NCBI RefSeq assembly: GCF_033060595.1
Contig: NZ_CP133038.1
Span: 186,001-250,000 of the forward strand
Reading direction: 5' to 3'
From: Pyramidobacter sp. YE332
GTDB lineage: Bacteria; Synergistota; Synergistia; Synergistales; Dethiosulfovibrionaceae
DNA length: 64,000 bases
Shown here: positions 8,333 through 16,806 of the stretch, piece after piece
Numbering within the stretch: the first letter of the stretch is position 1
How the letters are laid out: the number at the start of each line of letters is the position of its first letter
The notes under the pieces: generated by a model
What the model was told of the DNA's origin: nothing
Databases searched by the model: none
The model's input: the letters and a program-made list of their open reading frames with translations, nothing else
Position numbers and translations under genes: made by a program

Positions 8333-10054
8333 CTAGACCCCCTTCCGGTCGCGGGTAAGATAGGTGACGACGGCGTTGCAGACGATGATCAGCAGGATCG
8401 CCACCGAGCCGAGCGCGGCCGCCTGCGGCATCATGCCGGCGTCGCGCAGCGAATAGATCTGCACGCCCAGCGTGCGCGTGTAAGGGCCGTAGAGCAGCAC
8501 CGAGGTGGTGACTTCGCGCATGGCGGGCAAAAAGATCAGGAAGAACCCGGCCACCATGGCGGGGCGGATCAGCGGCAGCGTCACGTCCTTGAGGCTCTCG
8601 GTGTGCGAGGCGCCGCACGCGCGCGCCGCTTCCTCGAGCGAGGGATGGACCTGCAGCAGCGCCGCCGAGGAACTCTTCATCGAGAAGGACAGATAGCGCG
8701 CCAGATAGGCGACGAGGATGATCCAGATCGTGTTGTACAAGCTGATGCCGCCGAGGCTGCCCGACCAGGCGAGGATGACGCCGACGGCCAGCACCGTGCC
8801 GGGGATCGAATACGGCAGCACCGAAAGCACCTCGAGGACGCCGCGCCCGCGCGGGCGGATCTTCTGCACCACGTAGGCGATCAGCGTGCCCAGGAACATG
8901 CAGACAACGCCGGCCGTGGACGAGGCGAACAGCGAGTTCTTGATCGAGGCGAAGGTTCCCGAGGCCGAAAAAACTTTAACGTAGTTGTTGAGCGTGAAGT
9001 TCTTGGGAATTAGCGGCAGGCCGTAGGCCTTGACCAGGCCGACCAGGAAGATCATCACCAGCGGCACGACGACGATCATGACCAGCGTCGCGACGGCGAG
9101 GATCAGCAGCGGGATCCTGGAGCCGCGCAGCTTGATCAGCGTCGGGCGCATCGACTTGCCCTTGATGATGTCGTAACTGCCGGCGCTGAGCACCTTTTTC
9201 TGCACGATCAGGGCGGCGGACACGACGACCACCAGCAGGATCGACAGCGCCGCGCCCTGGCGGATGCCTTCGAAACTGCCTTCGGCGCGCTGGATCGTGT
9301 CGAAGATCTGCGTCGGCAGCGTGAATATCCCCTGCGAGAAGCCGAGGATCGACGGCACGCCGAAATGCGCCAGCGACGAGATCAGGATCAGCAGCGCTCC
9401 GGCGGAGATGGCCGGCAGCACCAGCGGCAGCGTGATCTTGCGGATCACGGTCATCTGCCGCGCGCCGGCGATGCGGGCGCATTCCTCCAGCGTCGGATCC
9501 ATGCGCTCGAGCGCGCTGACCACCTGCATGAAGACGAACGGGAAATAATAGGAAATTTCCACGAAGACGATGCCCCACACCGAGTTGATGTTGAACGGCG
9601 CGCCGGCGAGGCCGAACGCGCGCACCAGCCAGCGGTTCAGGTAGCCCGAACGGCCGTTGAGCAGCAAGTCCCAGGCCATGGCCCCCAAAAACGGCGGGAA
9701 CATGTAGGGGATGCTGAACAGCGCGCGCATCAGCCCCTTGGCGGGAATGTCGCTGCGCCCCAGCAGCCAGGCGTAGAACACGCCCATGACCGTGCCGAAC
9801 AGCGTCACCCAGAAGGCGATCTTGACCGTATTCCACATCGAACCGAGCGTCTTCGGGTCGAGCAGCTGGCTTGCGAACAGCGAAGGGTCGAAGCGCCCCT
9901 GATAGAAAAAGGCGTGGTACACGATCATGAAGATGGGGATGACGACGATCACCAGCAGCAGCGCGAAGCTGAGCAGCGTCATCGCCCCGTCGAGGCTGAA
10001 GCGGCGGCCGTCGAGCGCCGCCAGATCTCTGTTTCTGCGCAGGCCGAGTCTCAT
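8333..10054 (-). CDS. ABC importer permease, two FbpB-like halves fused
   Basis: A 573-residue inner-membrane protein starting MRLGLRRNRDLAALDGRRFS, with about twelve hydrophobic segments. Each half carries a binding-protein-dependent transport loop: ECARIAGARQ..KITLPLVLPA in the first and EAARACGASHTES..VTLPLIRPA in the second. It is therefore a fused dimer like iron(III) permeases (FbpB/SfuB). The start ATG overlaps the upstream ATPase stop (ATGA), a sign of translational coupling. A much longer open frame running upstream is an artefact of GC-rich reading. Confidence 0.9.
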   Translation of the reverse strand: MRLGLRRNRDLAALDGRRFSLDGAMTLLSFALLLVIVVIPIFMIVYHAFFYQGRFDPSLFASQLLDPKTLGSMWNTVKIAFWVTLFGTVMGVFYAWLLGRSDIPAKGLMRALFSIPYMFPPFLGAMAWDLLLNGRSGYLNRWLVRAFGLAGAPFNINSVWGIVFVEISYYFPFVFMQVVSALERMDPTLEECARIAGARQMTVIRKITLPLVLPAISAGALLILISSLAHFGVPSILGFSQGIFTLPTQIFDTIQRAEGSFEGIRQGAALSILLVVVVSAALIVQKKVLSAGSYDIIKGKSMRPTLIKLRGSRIPLLILAVATLVMIVVVPLVMIFLVGLVKAYGLPLIPKNFTLNNYVKVFSASGTFASIKNSLFASSTAGVVCMFLGTLIAYVVQKIRPRGRGVLEVLSVLPYSIPGTVLAVGVILAWSGSLGGISLYNTIWIILVAYLARYLSFSMKSSSAALLQVHPSLEEAARACGASHTESLKDVTLPLIRPAMVAGFFLIFLPAMREVTTSVLLYGPYTRTLGVQIYSLRDAGMMPQAAALGSVAILLIIVCNAVVTYLTRDRKGV

Positions 10055-11139
10055 GCCGACGCCTCCTTTTTCGCTTCGTAGTAACGGGGATTGAGCAGAC
10101 GCAGCCCCACTTCGTCCCCCGCCTTTGCGACGCCGTGCCGAACCGCGTCGAGCGTGCTCTGTTGCACGCGCAGTTCGCGCGCGCCCAGCGCGACGCGGTA
10201 ATCGTACTCGCTGCCGAGGAACGTGCGCCGCTCCACGCGGGCGCGCAGCGGCGAGGCGGCGTCGAAAACGACGTCGTTGGGACGCACCCCCAGATCGACG
10301 CCGCGGCTTGGATCGAGCCCCGCGGGAAGCTCCCCTTCCCACGGCGCGACGCCCGCGCCGGTGTCCAGTCCCAGGCCGCCGCCCAGCGCGACGACGGGAA
10401 TGAAGTTCGACACGCCGATGAACTCGAACGCGAAACGGTTGGCCGGGCGCAGGATGATGTCCTCGTCCGTGCCGACCTGGCACAGCGAGCCGTCCTGCTG
10501 CATGACGGCCATCCTGTCGCAGAGCTGCAGCGCCGACTGCTGATCGTGGGTGATGTAAAGGATCGTCGTGCCCAGATTGCGCTGGATCTCGCGGATCTCG
10601 ATCAGCATCTGCTCGCGCAGCTTGGCGTCGAGGTTGGTGATCGGCTCGTCCATGACGATCAGGCCGCCGTCGCACACCAGCGCGCGGGCGATGGCGACGC
10701 GCTGCTGCTGGCCGCCCGAAAGCTGGCTGGGCAGGTGGGCGGCGTATTCCGTCATGTTGACCTGCGAGAGGGCGTGCGTGGCCCGTTTTTCCGCCTCGTC
10801 TCTGGGGACGCGGCGTTTCCTGAGCGGATAAAGCACGTTTTCCTTCACGGTCATGTGCGGCCACACGGCGTAATCCTGAAAGACGATGCCGATGTTGCGC
10901 CGTTCCACGGGAACGTTGATCCGCTTTTCGGCGCTGAAGAGGCACTCGTCCCCCACGTAGATCTCTCCCGTCCGCGGCTTGTTCAGCCCCAGAAGGCAGC
11001 GGGCCAGCGTGGTCTTGCCGCAGCCCGAGGGGCCGACGAGGCAGAGGATCTGTCCGTCTTCCACTTCGAGGCTGAAATTTTTGAAGATGTCGCGCTCGCC
11101 GTAACGGAAGGAGACGTTTCTGAAGATGACTTTGCCCAT
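10051..11139 (-). CDS. ABC importer ATPase (iron type), first ATPase of the operon
   Basis: A 362-residue ATPase starting MGKVIFRNVSFRYGE, chosen because GGAGGAG lies a few bases upstream of the ATG at 11139; a longer in-frame start has no such site. Walker A GPSGCGKTT is near residue 37, signature LSGGQQQRVA, Walker B LIVMDEPITN, switch ITHDQQSA, and a TOBE-like C-terminus. It closely resembles FbpC. It lies between the binding-protein gene and the permease gene and overlaps the latter by 4 nt. Confidence 0.9.
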   Translation of the reverse strand: MGKVIFRNVSFRYGERDIFKNFSLEVEDGQILCLVGPSGCGKTTLARCLLGLNKPRTGEIYVGDECLFSAEKRINVPVERRNIGIVFQDYAVWPHMTVKENVLYPLRKRRVPRDEAEKRATHALSQVNMTEYAAHLPSQLSGGQQQRVAIARALVCDGGLIVMDEPITNLDAKLREQMLIEIREIQRNLGTTILYITHDQQSALQLCDRMAVMQQDGSLCQVGTDEDIILRPANRFAFEFIGVSNFIPVVALGGGLGLDTGAGVAPWEGELPAGLDPSRGVDLGVRPNDVVFDAASPLRARVERRTFLGSEYDYRVALGARELRVQQSTLDAVRHGVAKAGDEVGLRLLNPRYYEAKKEASA

Positions 11140-11229
11140 AAAACTCCTCCTGGTTGAAAGATTGTACAAAAATGGGGGCAACTGACGCTGCCCCCATGGA
11201 TCGTTTTTTCGTTTGGAACGGAGCGGCGT

Positions 11230-12207
11230 TTAGCGGAAGATCTTGTCGAACGCCGCGGCGTTCTCCTTCTGCTTGGCGACCACTTCGGCCATGTCGCTGT
11301 CCATGGCCTTGGCGGCGATGGCGGCCACGTCGGCGCTCTGCTCCACGTCGCTGCGCACGGAGAGCAGATTGTTGGCGACGAGGATCTCCTGCCCTTCCTT
11401 GGAAAGGATGAAATCGTAGAGCAGCTTGCCGTTGGCTTCGTTCTTGCAGTCCTTGACCAGTCCGATGGGGCTGAAGATGGAAACCGTGTCCTCGGGATAG
11501 ACGAAGGCGATCGGCGAGCCTTCCTTGATCAGGTTGGCGGTGACGTAGTCGAGGCACACGCCCAGCTTGTAGGCGCCGGCCGCGACCTGATTGTGCGTGG
11601 CGGTGGTGCCGCTTTCGAAGTAGCACTTGTTGGCCTTGAGCTTTTCCATGAACGGCGCGCCGTACTTGGCGTTGGCCATGATCGCGTTGCGCCAGTACTT
11701 GGTGGTGCCGGCGGTGTTGGGGTCGGTCATCACGACCTGGTCGTTCCACTTTGGGTCGCAGAGGTCGTTCCACGTCTTGGGCGCGTCGGCGGCTTCGACG
11801 TTGAGCGTGTTGTAGGCGATGCCCATGTTCATCATGCGCGCGCCGGTGTAATAGCCCTCGGCGTCGATGAACGCCTTGTCGATCTTTTCCGCTTCGGGCG
11901 AACTGTACTTCTGCAGGATGCCCTGCGCCTTGAACGACACGTAGTTGGTCGGGTCGCCGACCCAGATGATGTCGGCGTCGACGCGGCCGGCCTGAGCTTC
12001 GGTGGCGATCTTGGTCATGACCTTGCCGGTGCCGGCGAAGTAATACTCCATGGTGACGCCGGGATACTTCTTTTCGAAGCCCTGTTTGATGGCGATCAGC
12101 TGGTCTTCCTGCATCGAGGAGTAGAGCATGACCGTTCCGGAAGGCTCGGCGGCGGCGCAGGCCGCGAAGGCCAGGCTGAACGCGAACGCAGCGATGTACT
12201 TTTTCAT
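11230..12207 (-). CDS. Periplasmic binding protein of an iron(III)-type ABC importer
   Basis: A 325-residue protein with a signal peptide (MKKYIAAFAFSLAFAACAAAE, ending near residue 20). The mature part starts GTVMLYSSMQEDQLIAIKQG, the class-I extracellular binding-protein pattern of FbpA/AfuA-like or phosphonate-binding proteins. It is first in the leftward operon with two ATPases and a permease. The exact ligand (ferric ion, thiamine-like or aminoethylphosphonate) cannot be read from the sequence. A TGCTATAAT extended -10 lies upstream on the minus strand at 12291-12283. Confidence 0.85.
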   Translation of the reverse strand: MKKYIAAFAFSLAFAACAAAEPSGTVMLYSSMQEDQLIAIKQGFEKKYPGVTMEYYFAGTGKVMTKIATEAQAGRVDADIIWVGDPTNYVSFKAQGILQKYSSPEAEKIDKAFIDAEGYYTGARMMNMGIAYNTLNVEAADAPKTWNDLCDPKWNDQVVMTDPNTAGTTKYWRNAIMANAKYGAPFMEKLKANKCYFESGTTATHNQVAAGAYKLGVCLDYVTANLIKEGSPIAFVYPEDTVSIFSPIGLVKDCKNEANGKLLYDFILSKEGQEILVANNLLSVRSDVEQSADVAAIAAKAMDSDMAEVVAKQKENAAAFDKIFR

Positions 12208-12282
12208 GATGACGTTTTCCTCCTTGGGATCGTTTTTGGCGAATTGCCGGAACGCGGCGGGCGGGCTCCGGCGAATGGCTCG

Positions 12283-12291
12283 ATTATAGCA
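12283..12291 (-). promoter_or_regulatory. Extended -10 promoter of the ABC importer operon
   Basis: TGCTATAAT on the minus strand, 76 nt upstream of the binding-protein start. The -35 is weak (TTTTAA region). No other gene is supported in the 12208-12592 gap. Confidence 0.6.
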
Positions 12292-12429
12292 TATCGGAGC
12301 GATTTTAAAACAAAAAATTGCGGCTCCGTTCGTTCGCGTAAAGCGTCGAAATTTCGTCGGTCATCCCGTTTCGGAAAAACTTTTTGTCCGAAACGGCCCC
12401 GTCAGACGGGAAAATCATGCTGATCCTTG

Positions 12430-12484
12430 ATGTTTGCCGGGCGTTGCGAGGAAATTCAGTCGCTCGCAGTCCCTCGTGTGCGGA
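12430..12484 (+). repeat. REP-like dispersed repeat, copy 2
   Basis: GTTTGCCGGGCGTTGCGAGG followed by CAGTCGCTCGCAG. It resembles the copies at 6998-7050 and 40160-40270. Confidence 0.45.
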
Positions 12485-12531
12485 TTTTTGATTGAGAAAG
12501 AGTATCAATTGATTTCCGTCCATGGGTGACG

Positions 12532-12559
12532 TTGAAAAATATCGTTGTTCAGTTATAAT
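12532..12559 (+). promoter_or_regulatory. Promoter of the dehydratase activator-reductase pair
   Basis: TTGAAA (12532-12537), a 16-nt spacer, TATAAT (12554-12559). It sits 33 nt before the ATG at 12593, with GGGAGG as ribosome-binding site. Confidence 0.75.
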
Positions 12560-12592
12560 CATTATGCAGACTGTAAATTTCGGGAGGCCACC

Positions 12593-13363
12593 ATGAAGTT
12601 CGTGCTGGGAATCGACATCGGCTCCACCGCCGTCAAGGGGGTCCTGTACGCCGGCGAGGCGCTGCAGTGGGGGCTCGCGCCGACGGGCTGGAGCCCGCGC
12701 GACGCGGGCGAGGCCATGATCGCGGAGCTGCTGCGGCGGCGCGAACTGAGCGAAGGGGATCTGGCCGCGCTGATCTCGACGGGGTACGGCCGCCGCGCGC
12801 TGACGGCCGCCACGAAGCAGGTCACGGAGATCACCTGCCACGCCCGCGGCGCGCACGAGCTGTGCCCGCAGGCGCGCACGGTGCTCGACATCGGCGGGCA
12901 GGACAGCAAGGTGATCCTGCTCGACGAGCGGGGCGGCGTGGTGGATTTCGCGATGAACGACAAGTGCGCCGCGGGAACGGGGCGCTTTTTTCAGGTGCTC
13001 AGCCACGCGCTGGACTACGACGTCGAGAGCTTCGGCGCCGTTCCGGCCGACGGGCCGGTGGAGCCGCTGTCGAGCATGTGCACCGTCTTCGCCGAGAGCG
13101 AAGTGATCGGCAACCTGGCCCGCGGCGTGCCGCGCGAAAACATCGTGCGCGGTCTGCTGAAGAGCATCGCCTCGCGGTCGGCGGGGATGCTCGCCAAAGT
13201 GGGGATGAAGCCGCCGCTGTTTTTCTCCGGCGGCCTGTCGCGCAGCCCGTCGCTGCGGACGTTTTTGGAAAAGGAGCTGGACTGCCCCGTGCAGGTCCAC
13301 GAAAAATCGCAATTCGCCGGCGCGCTCGGCGCCGCGCTGATTGGCTGGGGGGCCATCGAATGA
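12593..13363 (+). CDS. 2-hydroxyacyl-CoA dehydratase activator-type ATPase (BcrA/BadF/HgdC, YjiL-like)
   Basis: A 256-residue protein. The start is MKFVLGIDIGSTAVKG, the phosphate-1 motif of the ASKHA (actin/Hsp70) ATPase fold. DIGGQDSKV and the cluster-binding Cys in NDKCAAGTGRF follow; a second Cys lies in SSMCTVF. Such activators form [4Fe-4S]-bridged homodimers and use ATP to push an electron at low potential into a partner reductase. The partner is the next gene, which overlaps by 4 nt. Expression is expected under strict anaerobiosis. Confidence 0.92.
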   Translation: MKFVLGIDIGSTAVKGVLYAGEALQWGLAPTGWSPRDAGEAMIAELLRRRELSEGDLAALISTGYGRRALTAATKQVTEITCHARGAHELCPQARTVLDIGGQDSKVILLDERGGVVDFAMNDKCAAGTGRFFQVLSHALDYDVESFGAVPADGPVEPLSSMCTVFAESEVIGNLARGVPRENIVRGLLKSIASRSAGMLAKVGMKPPLFFSGGLSRSPSLRTFLEKELDCPVQVHEKSQFAGALGAALIGWGAIE

Positions 13364-14502
13364 GAACGATCGAAGAGATTGTCGAGGGGATGAGGGAGCA
13401 CGCCAAGGACGGTCCGGTGCTCATCAAGGAACTGAGCGAAAAGGGCGTGCCCATCGTCGGCACCTACTGCACGTTCGTGCCGTGGGAGATCATCCACGCC
13501 GCCGGCGCCGTGTCGGCGACGCTGTGTTCGCGCAGCCAGAAGCCCATCGCCGCCGCCGAGGAGCGCCTGCCGCGCAACCTCTGCCCGCTGATCAAGGCCA
13601 GTTACGGCCACGCCATGACCGACACCTGCCCGTACTTCCACTTCTGCGGCCTGGTCGTCGCCGAGACGACCTGCGACGGCAAGAAGAAGATGTTCGAACT
13701 GCTCAACGACATCAGGCCGGTCTACACGATCCAGCTGCCGCAACGCGGCGACCGTCCCGAAGACCTGGAGATCATGAAGAAGGAGTTCCGGCTCTTCGTG
13801 GAAGAGATGGAGCGTTTCACCGGCCACAAGATCGCCGACGACGATTTGCGCGCCGCCATCCGCCTGCGCAACCGCGAGCGCACGGCCCTGCGTGGGCTGT
13901 GGTCGCTGGCCGAGCTGGAGAATCCGCCGCTGACCGGACACGAAATGTGGGAATTCGGCGAGTACATGAGCTTCCATTTCGACAAGGAAGCCGCCGTCGC
14001 CTGGCTCGAACGGCAGGTCGCCGACCTGCGCGCCGCCGTCGCCGCGGGCGAAGACCGCGGCCTCGGCAAAAAGCCGCGCGTGATGGTTACCGGCTGCCCG
14101 ATCAGCGGCGCCACCAAGGTGATCGACGCCGTCGAGGCGGCCGGCGGACTGGTGGCCTGCTACGAGAACTGCGGCGGCGAGAAAGAACTTCGCTACCTCG
14201 TCGACGAAGACAAGGATCCGCTCGAGGCGCTGGCCGAAAAGTACCTCGGCATCGGCTGTTCGATCATGAGCCCCAACGAGGCGCGTCTGAACGCGATCGG
14301 CTATCTGGCCGGCCTCTACCGCGTCGACGGCGTGCTCGACATGACGCTGACGTCGTGCCACACGTACGCCGTCGAAACGTACCGCGTGCGCGAGTTCGTG
14401 CACGGCCTCGGCAAAAGCTATCTGGCCGTGGAGACCGACTTCTCCGAGAACGACAAGGAACAGCTGGCCACGCGCATCGGCGCGTTCATCGAGATGCTCT
14501 GA
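13360..14502 (+). CDS. Double-cubane-cluster-type anaerobic reductase (2-hydroxyacyl-CoA dehydratase family, YjiM-like)
   Basis: A 380-residue protein with the HgdB/FldB fold. Conserved Cys lie in VGTYCTFVPWE, CSRSQKP, NLCPLIK, DTCPYFH, VTGCPISG and ENCGGE. The single subunit next to a single activator matches double-cubane-cluster proteins, which carry an [Fe8S9] cluster and reduce small substrates, rather than the two-subunit dehydratases that act on acyl-CoA. No CoA-transferase or acyl-CoA dehydrogenase lies nearby, which supports that reading. The physiological substrate is unknown. The ATG overlaps the activator stop. Confidence 0.88.
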   Translation: MRTIEEIVEGMREHAKDGPVLIKELSEKGVPIVGTYCTFVPWEIIHAAGAVSATLCSRSQKPIAAAEERLPRNLCPLIKASYGHAMTDTCPYFHFCGLVVAETTCDGKKKMFELLNDIRPVYTIQLPQRGDRPEDLEIMKKEFRLFVEEMERFTGHKIADDDLRAAIRLRNRERTALRGLWSLAELENPPLTGHEMWEFGEYMSFHFDKEAAVAWLERQVADLRAAVAAGEDRGLGKKPRVMVTGCPISGATKVIDAVEAAGGLVACYENCGGEKELRYLVDEDKDPLEALAEKYLGIGCSIMSPNEARLNAIGYLAGLYRVDGVLDMTLTSCHTYAVETYRVREFVHGLGKSYLAVETDFSENDKEQLATRIGAFIEML

Positions 14503-14522
14503 TACCGACGCTGGAAATGTGG

Positions 14523-14567
14523 CGGAGCGGAGAACCGTTTTTTTGCGGTCCTCCGCTCCGTTTTTTT
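14523..14567 (+). terminator. Intrinsic terminator of the activator-reductase operon
   Basis: CGGAGCGGAG..ACC pairs with GGT..CTCCGCTCCG around a T-rich loop and is followed by seven T. Confidence 0.85.
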
Positions 14568-14575
14568 GCGCGGCG

Positions 14576-14605
14576 TTGTGGTTTTCGCGCTTTCCGTATT
14601 ATAAT
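14576..14605 (+). promoter_or_regulatory. Promoter before a decayed secreted-protein gene
   Basis: TTGTGG (14576-14581), an 18-nt spacer, TATAAT (14600-14605). It lies just ahead of AGGAGGG and the ATG at 14631. Confidence 0.55.
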
Positions 14606-14630
14606 CAGCCCCGACAGGAGGGCTTTTCCC

Positions 14631-14822
14631 ATGGAAAAAGTTCTTCGCCGGGGGCGCGTTTGGCGCGCTTTCTGCTGGCGCCCGTTCTCGCGCCGCTGCT
14701 TTTGGCGCCGGCGGTCTCGACAGCCGTCCGGGAATGCCGGACATCACGCTGCACGGTTCCGGTCGTGTGGCCGGTTCCGACCGGCGCCTCGGGCGGCATC
14801 AGCGCAGTTTGAACGGCTCGTT
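14631..14822 (+). pseudogene. Remnant of a secreted protein gene, possibly SIMPL (DUF541) type
   Basis: A good promoter and AGGAGGG site precede ATG 14631 (MEKVLRR). The reading must then change frame twice to make sense. A signal-peptide-like stretch (LARFLLAPVLAPLLLAPAV) is in one frame and MPDITLHGSGRVAGS, like the first strand of SIMPL domains, in another. No long frame follows. This is probably a frameshifted, truncated gene. The family call is tentative. Confidence 0.35.
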
Positions 14823-14893
14823 TCCCCTGCGCTGGGATATGTGATTTCGACTCAGCGTATTGAACCAGCCTGGCAACTGTATCGAGATGGAAA

Positions 14894-14909
14894 TGTTCCT
14901 CGTGGAACA
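14894..14909. promoter_or_regulatory. parS-like site, one mismatch
   Basis: TGTTCCTCGTGGAACA. It differs at one base from the perfect palindrome TGTTCCACGTGGAACA found twice more in the window, and resembles the ParB binding consensus. It is flanked by A and T that extend the symmetry. Confidence 0.65.
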
Positions 14910-14980
14910 TCGTTTTTTCAAAAACAGGGCCGTGCCGAAGCCTCCGCCCCGTGTGTCGCCCCGGCCTGTCGAGGCGGGGC

Positions 14981-15358
14981 TCAGCGGCGTGCGCCGAGCT
15001 CCGACAGCAGCCATTCTTTGAGCACGACCGCCTGGTTGCGGTCAGCGTCTTTGGCGCCGAACAGCAGCGTCACGTCCCCTTCCTTCAGGCGCTCGCGGCA
15101 AAGTTCCGCGAATGCCGCTGCGGCGGGGCTGCCCGCCAGTTCGGCCAGATAGTCGGCGCGGAACTTGGCGAAGCGCGCCGGATCGTGGGCGAACCACGTC
15201 CGCAGCGCCGCGCTGGGAGCGACCTCCTTGTTCCACAGATCGAGGGCGGCCTTTTCTTTGGAAAGACCGCGCGGCCACAGCCGGTCCACGAGCGCTCGGA
15301 AGCCGTCGTCCGCCTCCGCCGGAAGATACACCCGCTTTGTTTTCACCACGTGAAGCAT
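14981..15358 (-). CDS. DUF488 family protein (YeaO-like)
   Basis: A 125-residue protein with the family pattern KTKRVYLPAEADDGFRALVDRLWPRGLSKEKA, then LWNKEVAPSAALRTWF and a C-terminal VTLLFGAKDADRNQAVVLKEWL. YeaO-like proteins are small, cytosolic and of unknown function. They carry conserved Arg and Asp residues that suggest nucleic acid or nucleotide binding. The gene stands alone on this strand and diverges from the NUDIX-HAD pair. Confidence 0.85.
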   Translation of the reverse strand: MLHVVKTKRVYLPAEADDGFRALVDRLWPRGLSKEKAALDLWNKEVAPSAALRTWFAHDPARFAKFRADYLAELAGSPAAAAFAELCRERLKEGDVTLLFGAKDADRNQAVVLKEWLLSELGARR

Positions 15359-15398
15359 CGCACATCCCTCCTCATCGAACGCCGATGCTCCATTATGA

Positions 15399-15425
15399 AT
15401 CTCTTGAGGTTTTTATTCAAGAGAT
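15399..15425. repeat. Short perfect inverted repeat before the NUDIX gene
   Basis: ATCTCTTGA (15399-15407) and TCAAGAGAT (15417-15425) with a 9-nt spacer, 30 nt before the NUDIX start. It could be an operator or leader hairpin. Confidence 0.4.
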
Positions 15426-15454
15426 CATTCCGTCACGCACAAGGAGTTGGGCTC

Positions 15455-15940
15455 ATGAAGATCACCACGCTCTGTTACATGGAACGCGGCGGCCGCTGGC
15501 TGATGCTGCACCGCACCGTCAAGGAAAACGACGAGAACCGCGACAAGTGGATCGGCGTCGGCGGCAAGCTGGAAGAAGGGGAGAGCCCGGAAGACTGCCT
15601 GCGCCGCGAGGTGCGCGAAGAAACGGGCTGCGAGCTGACGGAATTTCGCTTCCGCGGTCTGGTCACGTTCGTGTCCGACCGCTGGGGCACGGAGTACATG
15701 TGCCTTTACACCGCCTCCGGCTTTACGGGGCGCCCGCACGGCTGCGACGAAGGCGCGCTCGAATGGGTGCCGAAGGACGAAGTCGAGTCGCTCAACCTCT
15801 GGGAAGGCGACAAAATATTTTTGCGCTTGCTCGCCGAGGACGCGCCGTTTTTTTCGCTCAAGCTGCGCTACGAAGGCGAGCGTCTGGCCGAGTGGGTTTT
15901 GAACGGCCGCGGCGCTGCGAAGGAGAAACGCGATGAATAA
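15455..15940 (+). CDS. NUDIX hydrolase (MutT-like)
   Basis: A 161-residue protein. The Nudix box reads GGKLEEGESPEDCLRREVRE then ETG, with the required Gly, Glu and REXXEE pattern (about residues 34-57). It is therefore a Mg-dependent hydrolase of a nucleoside diphosphate linked to another group, possibly 8-oxo-dGTP as its DNA-repair relatives do. Start 15455 is chosen for the AAGGAG 8 nt upstream. It overlaps the next gene (HAD hydrolase) by 8 nt, so the two are translated together. Confidence 0.88.
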   Translation: MKITTLCYMERGGRWLMLHRTVKENDENRDKWIGVGGKLEEGESPEDCLRREVREETGCELTEFRFRGLVTFVSDRWGTEYMCLYTASGFTGRPHGCDEGALEWVPKDEVESLNLWEGDKIFLRLLAEDAPFFSLKLRYEGERLAEWVLNGRGAAKEKRDE

Positions 15941-16607
15941 AAGATTCGCCATCTTCGACATGGACGGCACGCTCGTCGACTCCATGGGCTATTGGCAGCG
16001 CATGGAGCGCGAGTATCTGGCCGGGCGCGGCGCTCCCTCCGGGCCGGCGCTCGAGGCGCTGATCGCCCGCCTCAAGCCGATGACGCTGTACGACGCGGCG
16101 CGGACCGTCGTCGCCGAGCTGGGATTTTCGGACACGCCCGAGAGCGTCGTCGCTGGGATGAACGGCGTCATGCGCCGGCATTACGAGCGCGACGTTTCGC
16201 TCAAGCCCGGCGCGGCGGAGTACCTGCGGCGGCTCAACCGCCGCGGCGCAGCGCTTTGCACCGCTTCGGCCACCAGCGTGCCGCTCGTGAAATTATGCCT
16301 GCGCCGCCTCGGCGTCGACTGCGAATTCCGCTTTCTGCTCAGCTGCGAAGAAGTCGGCGCCAGCAAGAACCGTCCCGACGTGTACCTCGAAGCCGCCCGC
16401 CGCCTCGGTTCCGCCCCGGCGGAAACGGCCGTGTTCGAGGATTCGCTTTCCGCGCTGACGACGGCGAAGAACGCCGGCTTTTACGCCGTTGCCGTCTACG
16501 ACGCCGCCAGCGCGGCCGACTGGCCGGCGCTGCGGGCTTTGGCCGACGAGTGCGTCGTCGACTGGAGCAAAGCGGCCGCTGAACAGCGCGGCTCCGATCC
16601 CATATGA
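15933..16607 (+). CDS. HAD-superfamily hydrolase (phosphatase, subfamily IA)
   Basis: A 224-residue protein with motif I DMDGTLVDS (near residue 9), motif II TASATS, motif III Lys (CEEVGASKNRPDVY) and motif IV EDSLSALTTAKNAG. The helical cap lies between motifs I and II. It resembles phosphoglycolate/beta-phosphoglucomutase-like phosphatases. The substrate cannot be assigned. The overlap with the NUDIX gene suggests a joint role in nucleotide clean-up, which is inference. Confidence 0.88.
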   Translation: MNKRFAIFDMDGTLVDSMGYWQRMEREYLAGRGAPSGPALEALIARLKPMTLYDAARTVVAELGFSDTPESVVAGMNGVMRRHYERDVSLKPGAAEYLRRLNRRGAALCTASATSVPLVKLCLRRLGVDCEFRFLLSCEEVGASKNRPDVYLEAARRLGSAPAETAVFEDSLSALTTAKNAGFYAVAVYDAASAADWPALRALADECVVDWSKAAAEQRGSDPI

Positions 16608-16614
16608 AATGTTG

Positions 16615-16647
16615 AGGCGAGGCGAACCTTGGCGGCTCACCTCGCCT
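16615..16647 (+). terminator. Terminator-like hairpin after the HAD gene
   Basis: AGGCGAGG (16615-16622) pairs with CCTCGCCT (16640-16647). The T-run is short. The rest of 16648-16820 shows no gene. Confidence 0.55.
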
Positions 16648-16806
16648 TATCATTTATCGGCCTTGTTTCCACAGGGCGTAAAACCGCCTCCGCAGCGCCT
16701 TCCCCGCCGGGCCGGTTTATCCTGTAATATTGAAGACGCGAGCGTTCTTCATCATGATTCTCCTTCCCTGCGCTTTTCTGTCGCTGAGCGGAATAAAAAA
16801 CGTAAA

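Noticed and set aside
7051-8358. 435-codon rightward open frame
   Set aside because: Antisense to a clear ABC ATPase; low-complexity Gly/Ala/Asp composition.
8333-11773. 1146-codon leftward open frame
   Set aside because: Only its last 573 codons are the permease. The rest runs through the ATPase and binding-protein genes in a wrong frame, as GC-rich DNA allows.
12667-14502. 611-codon rightward open frame
   Set aside because: The reductase begins at 13360, with ATGA coupling. The upstream part is Arg/Ala-rich shadow of the activator gene.
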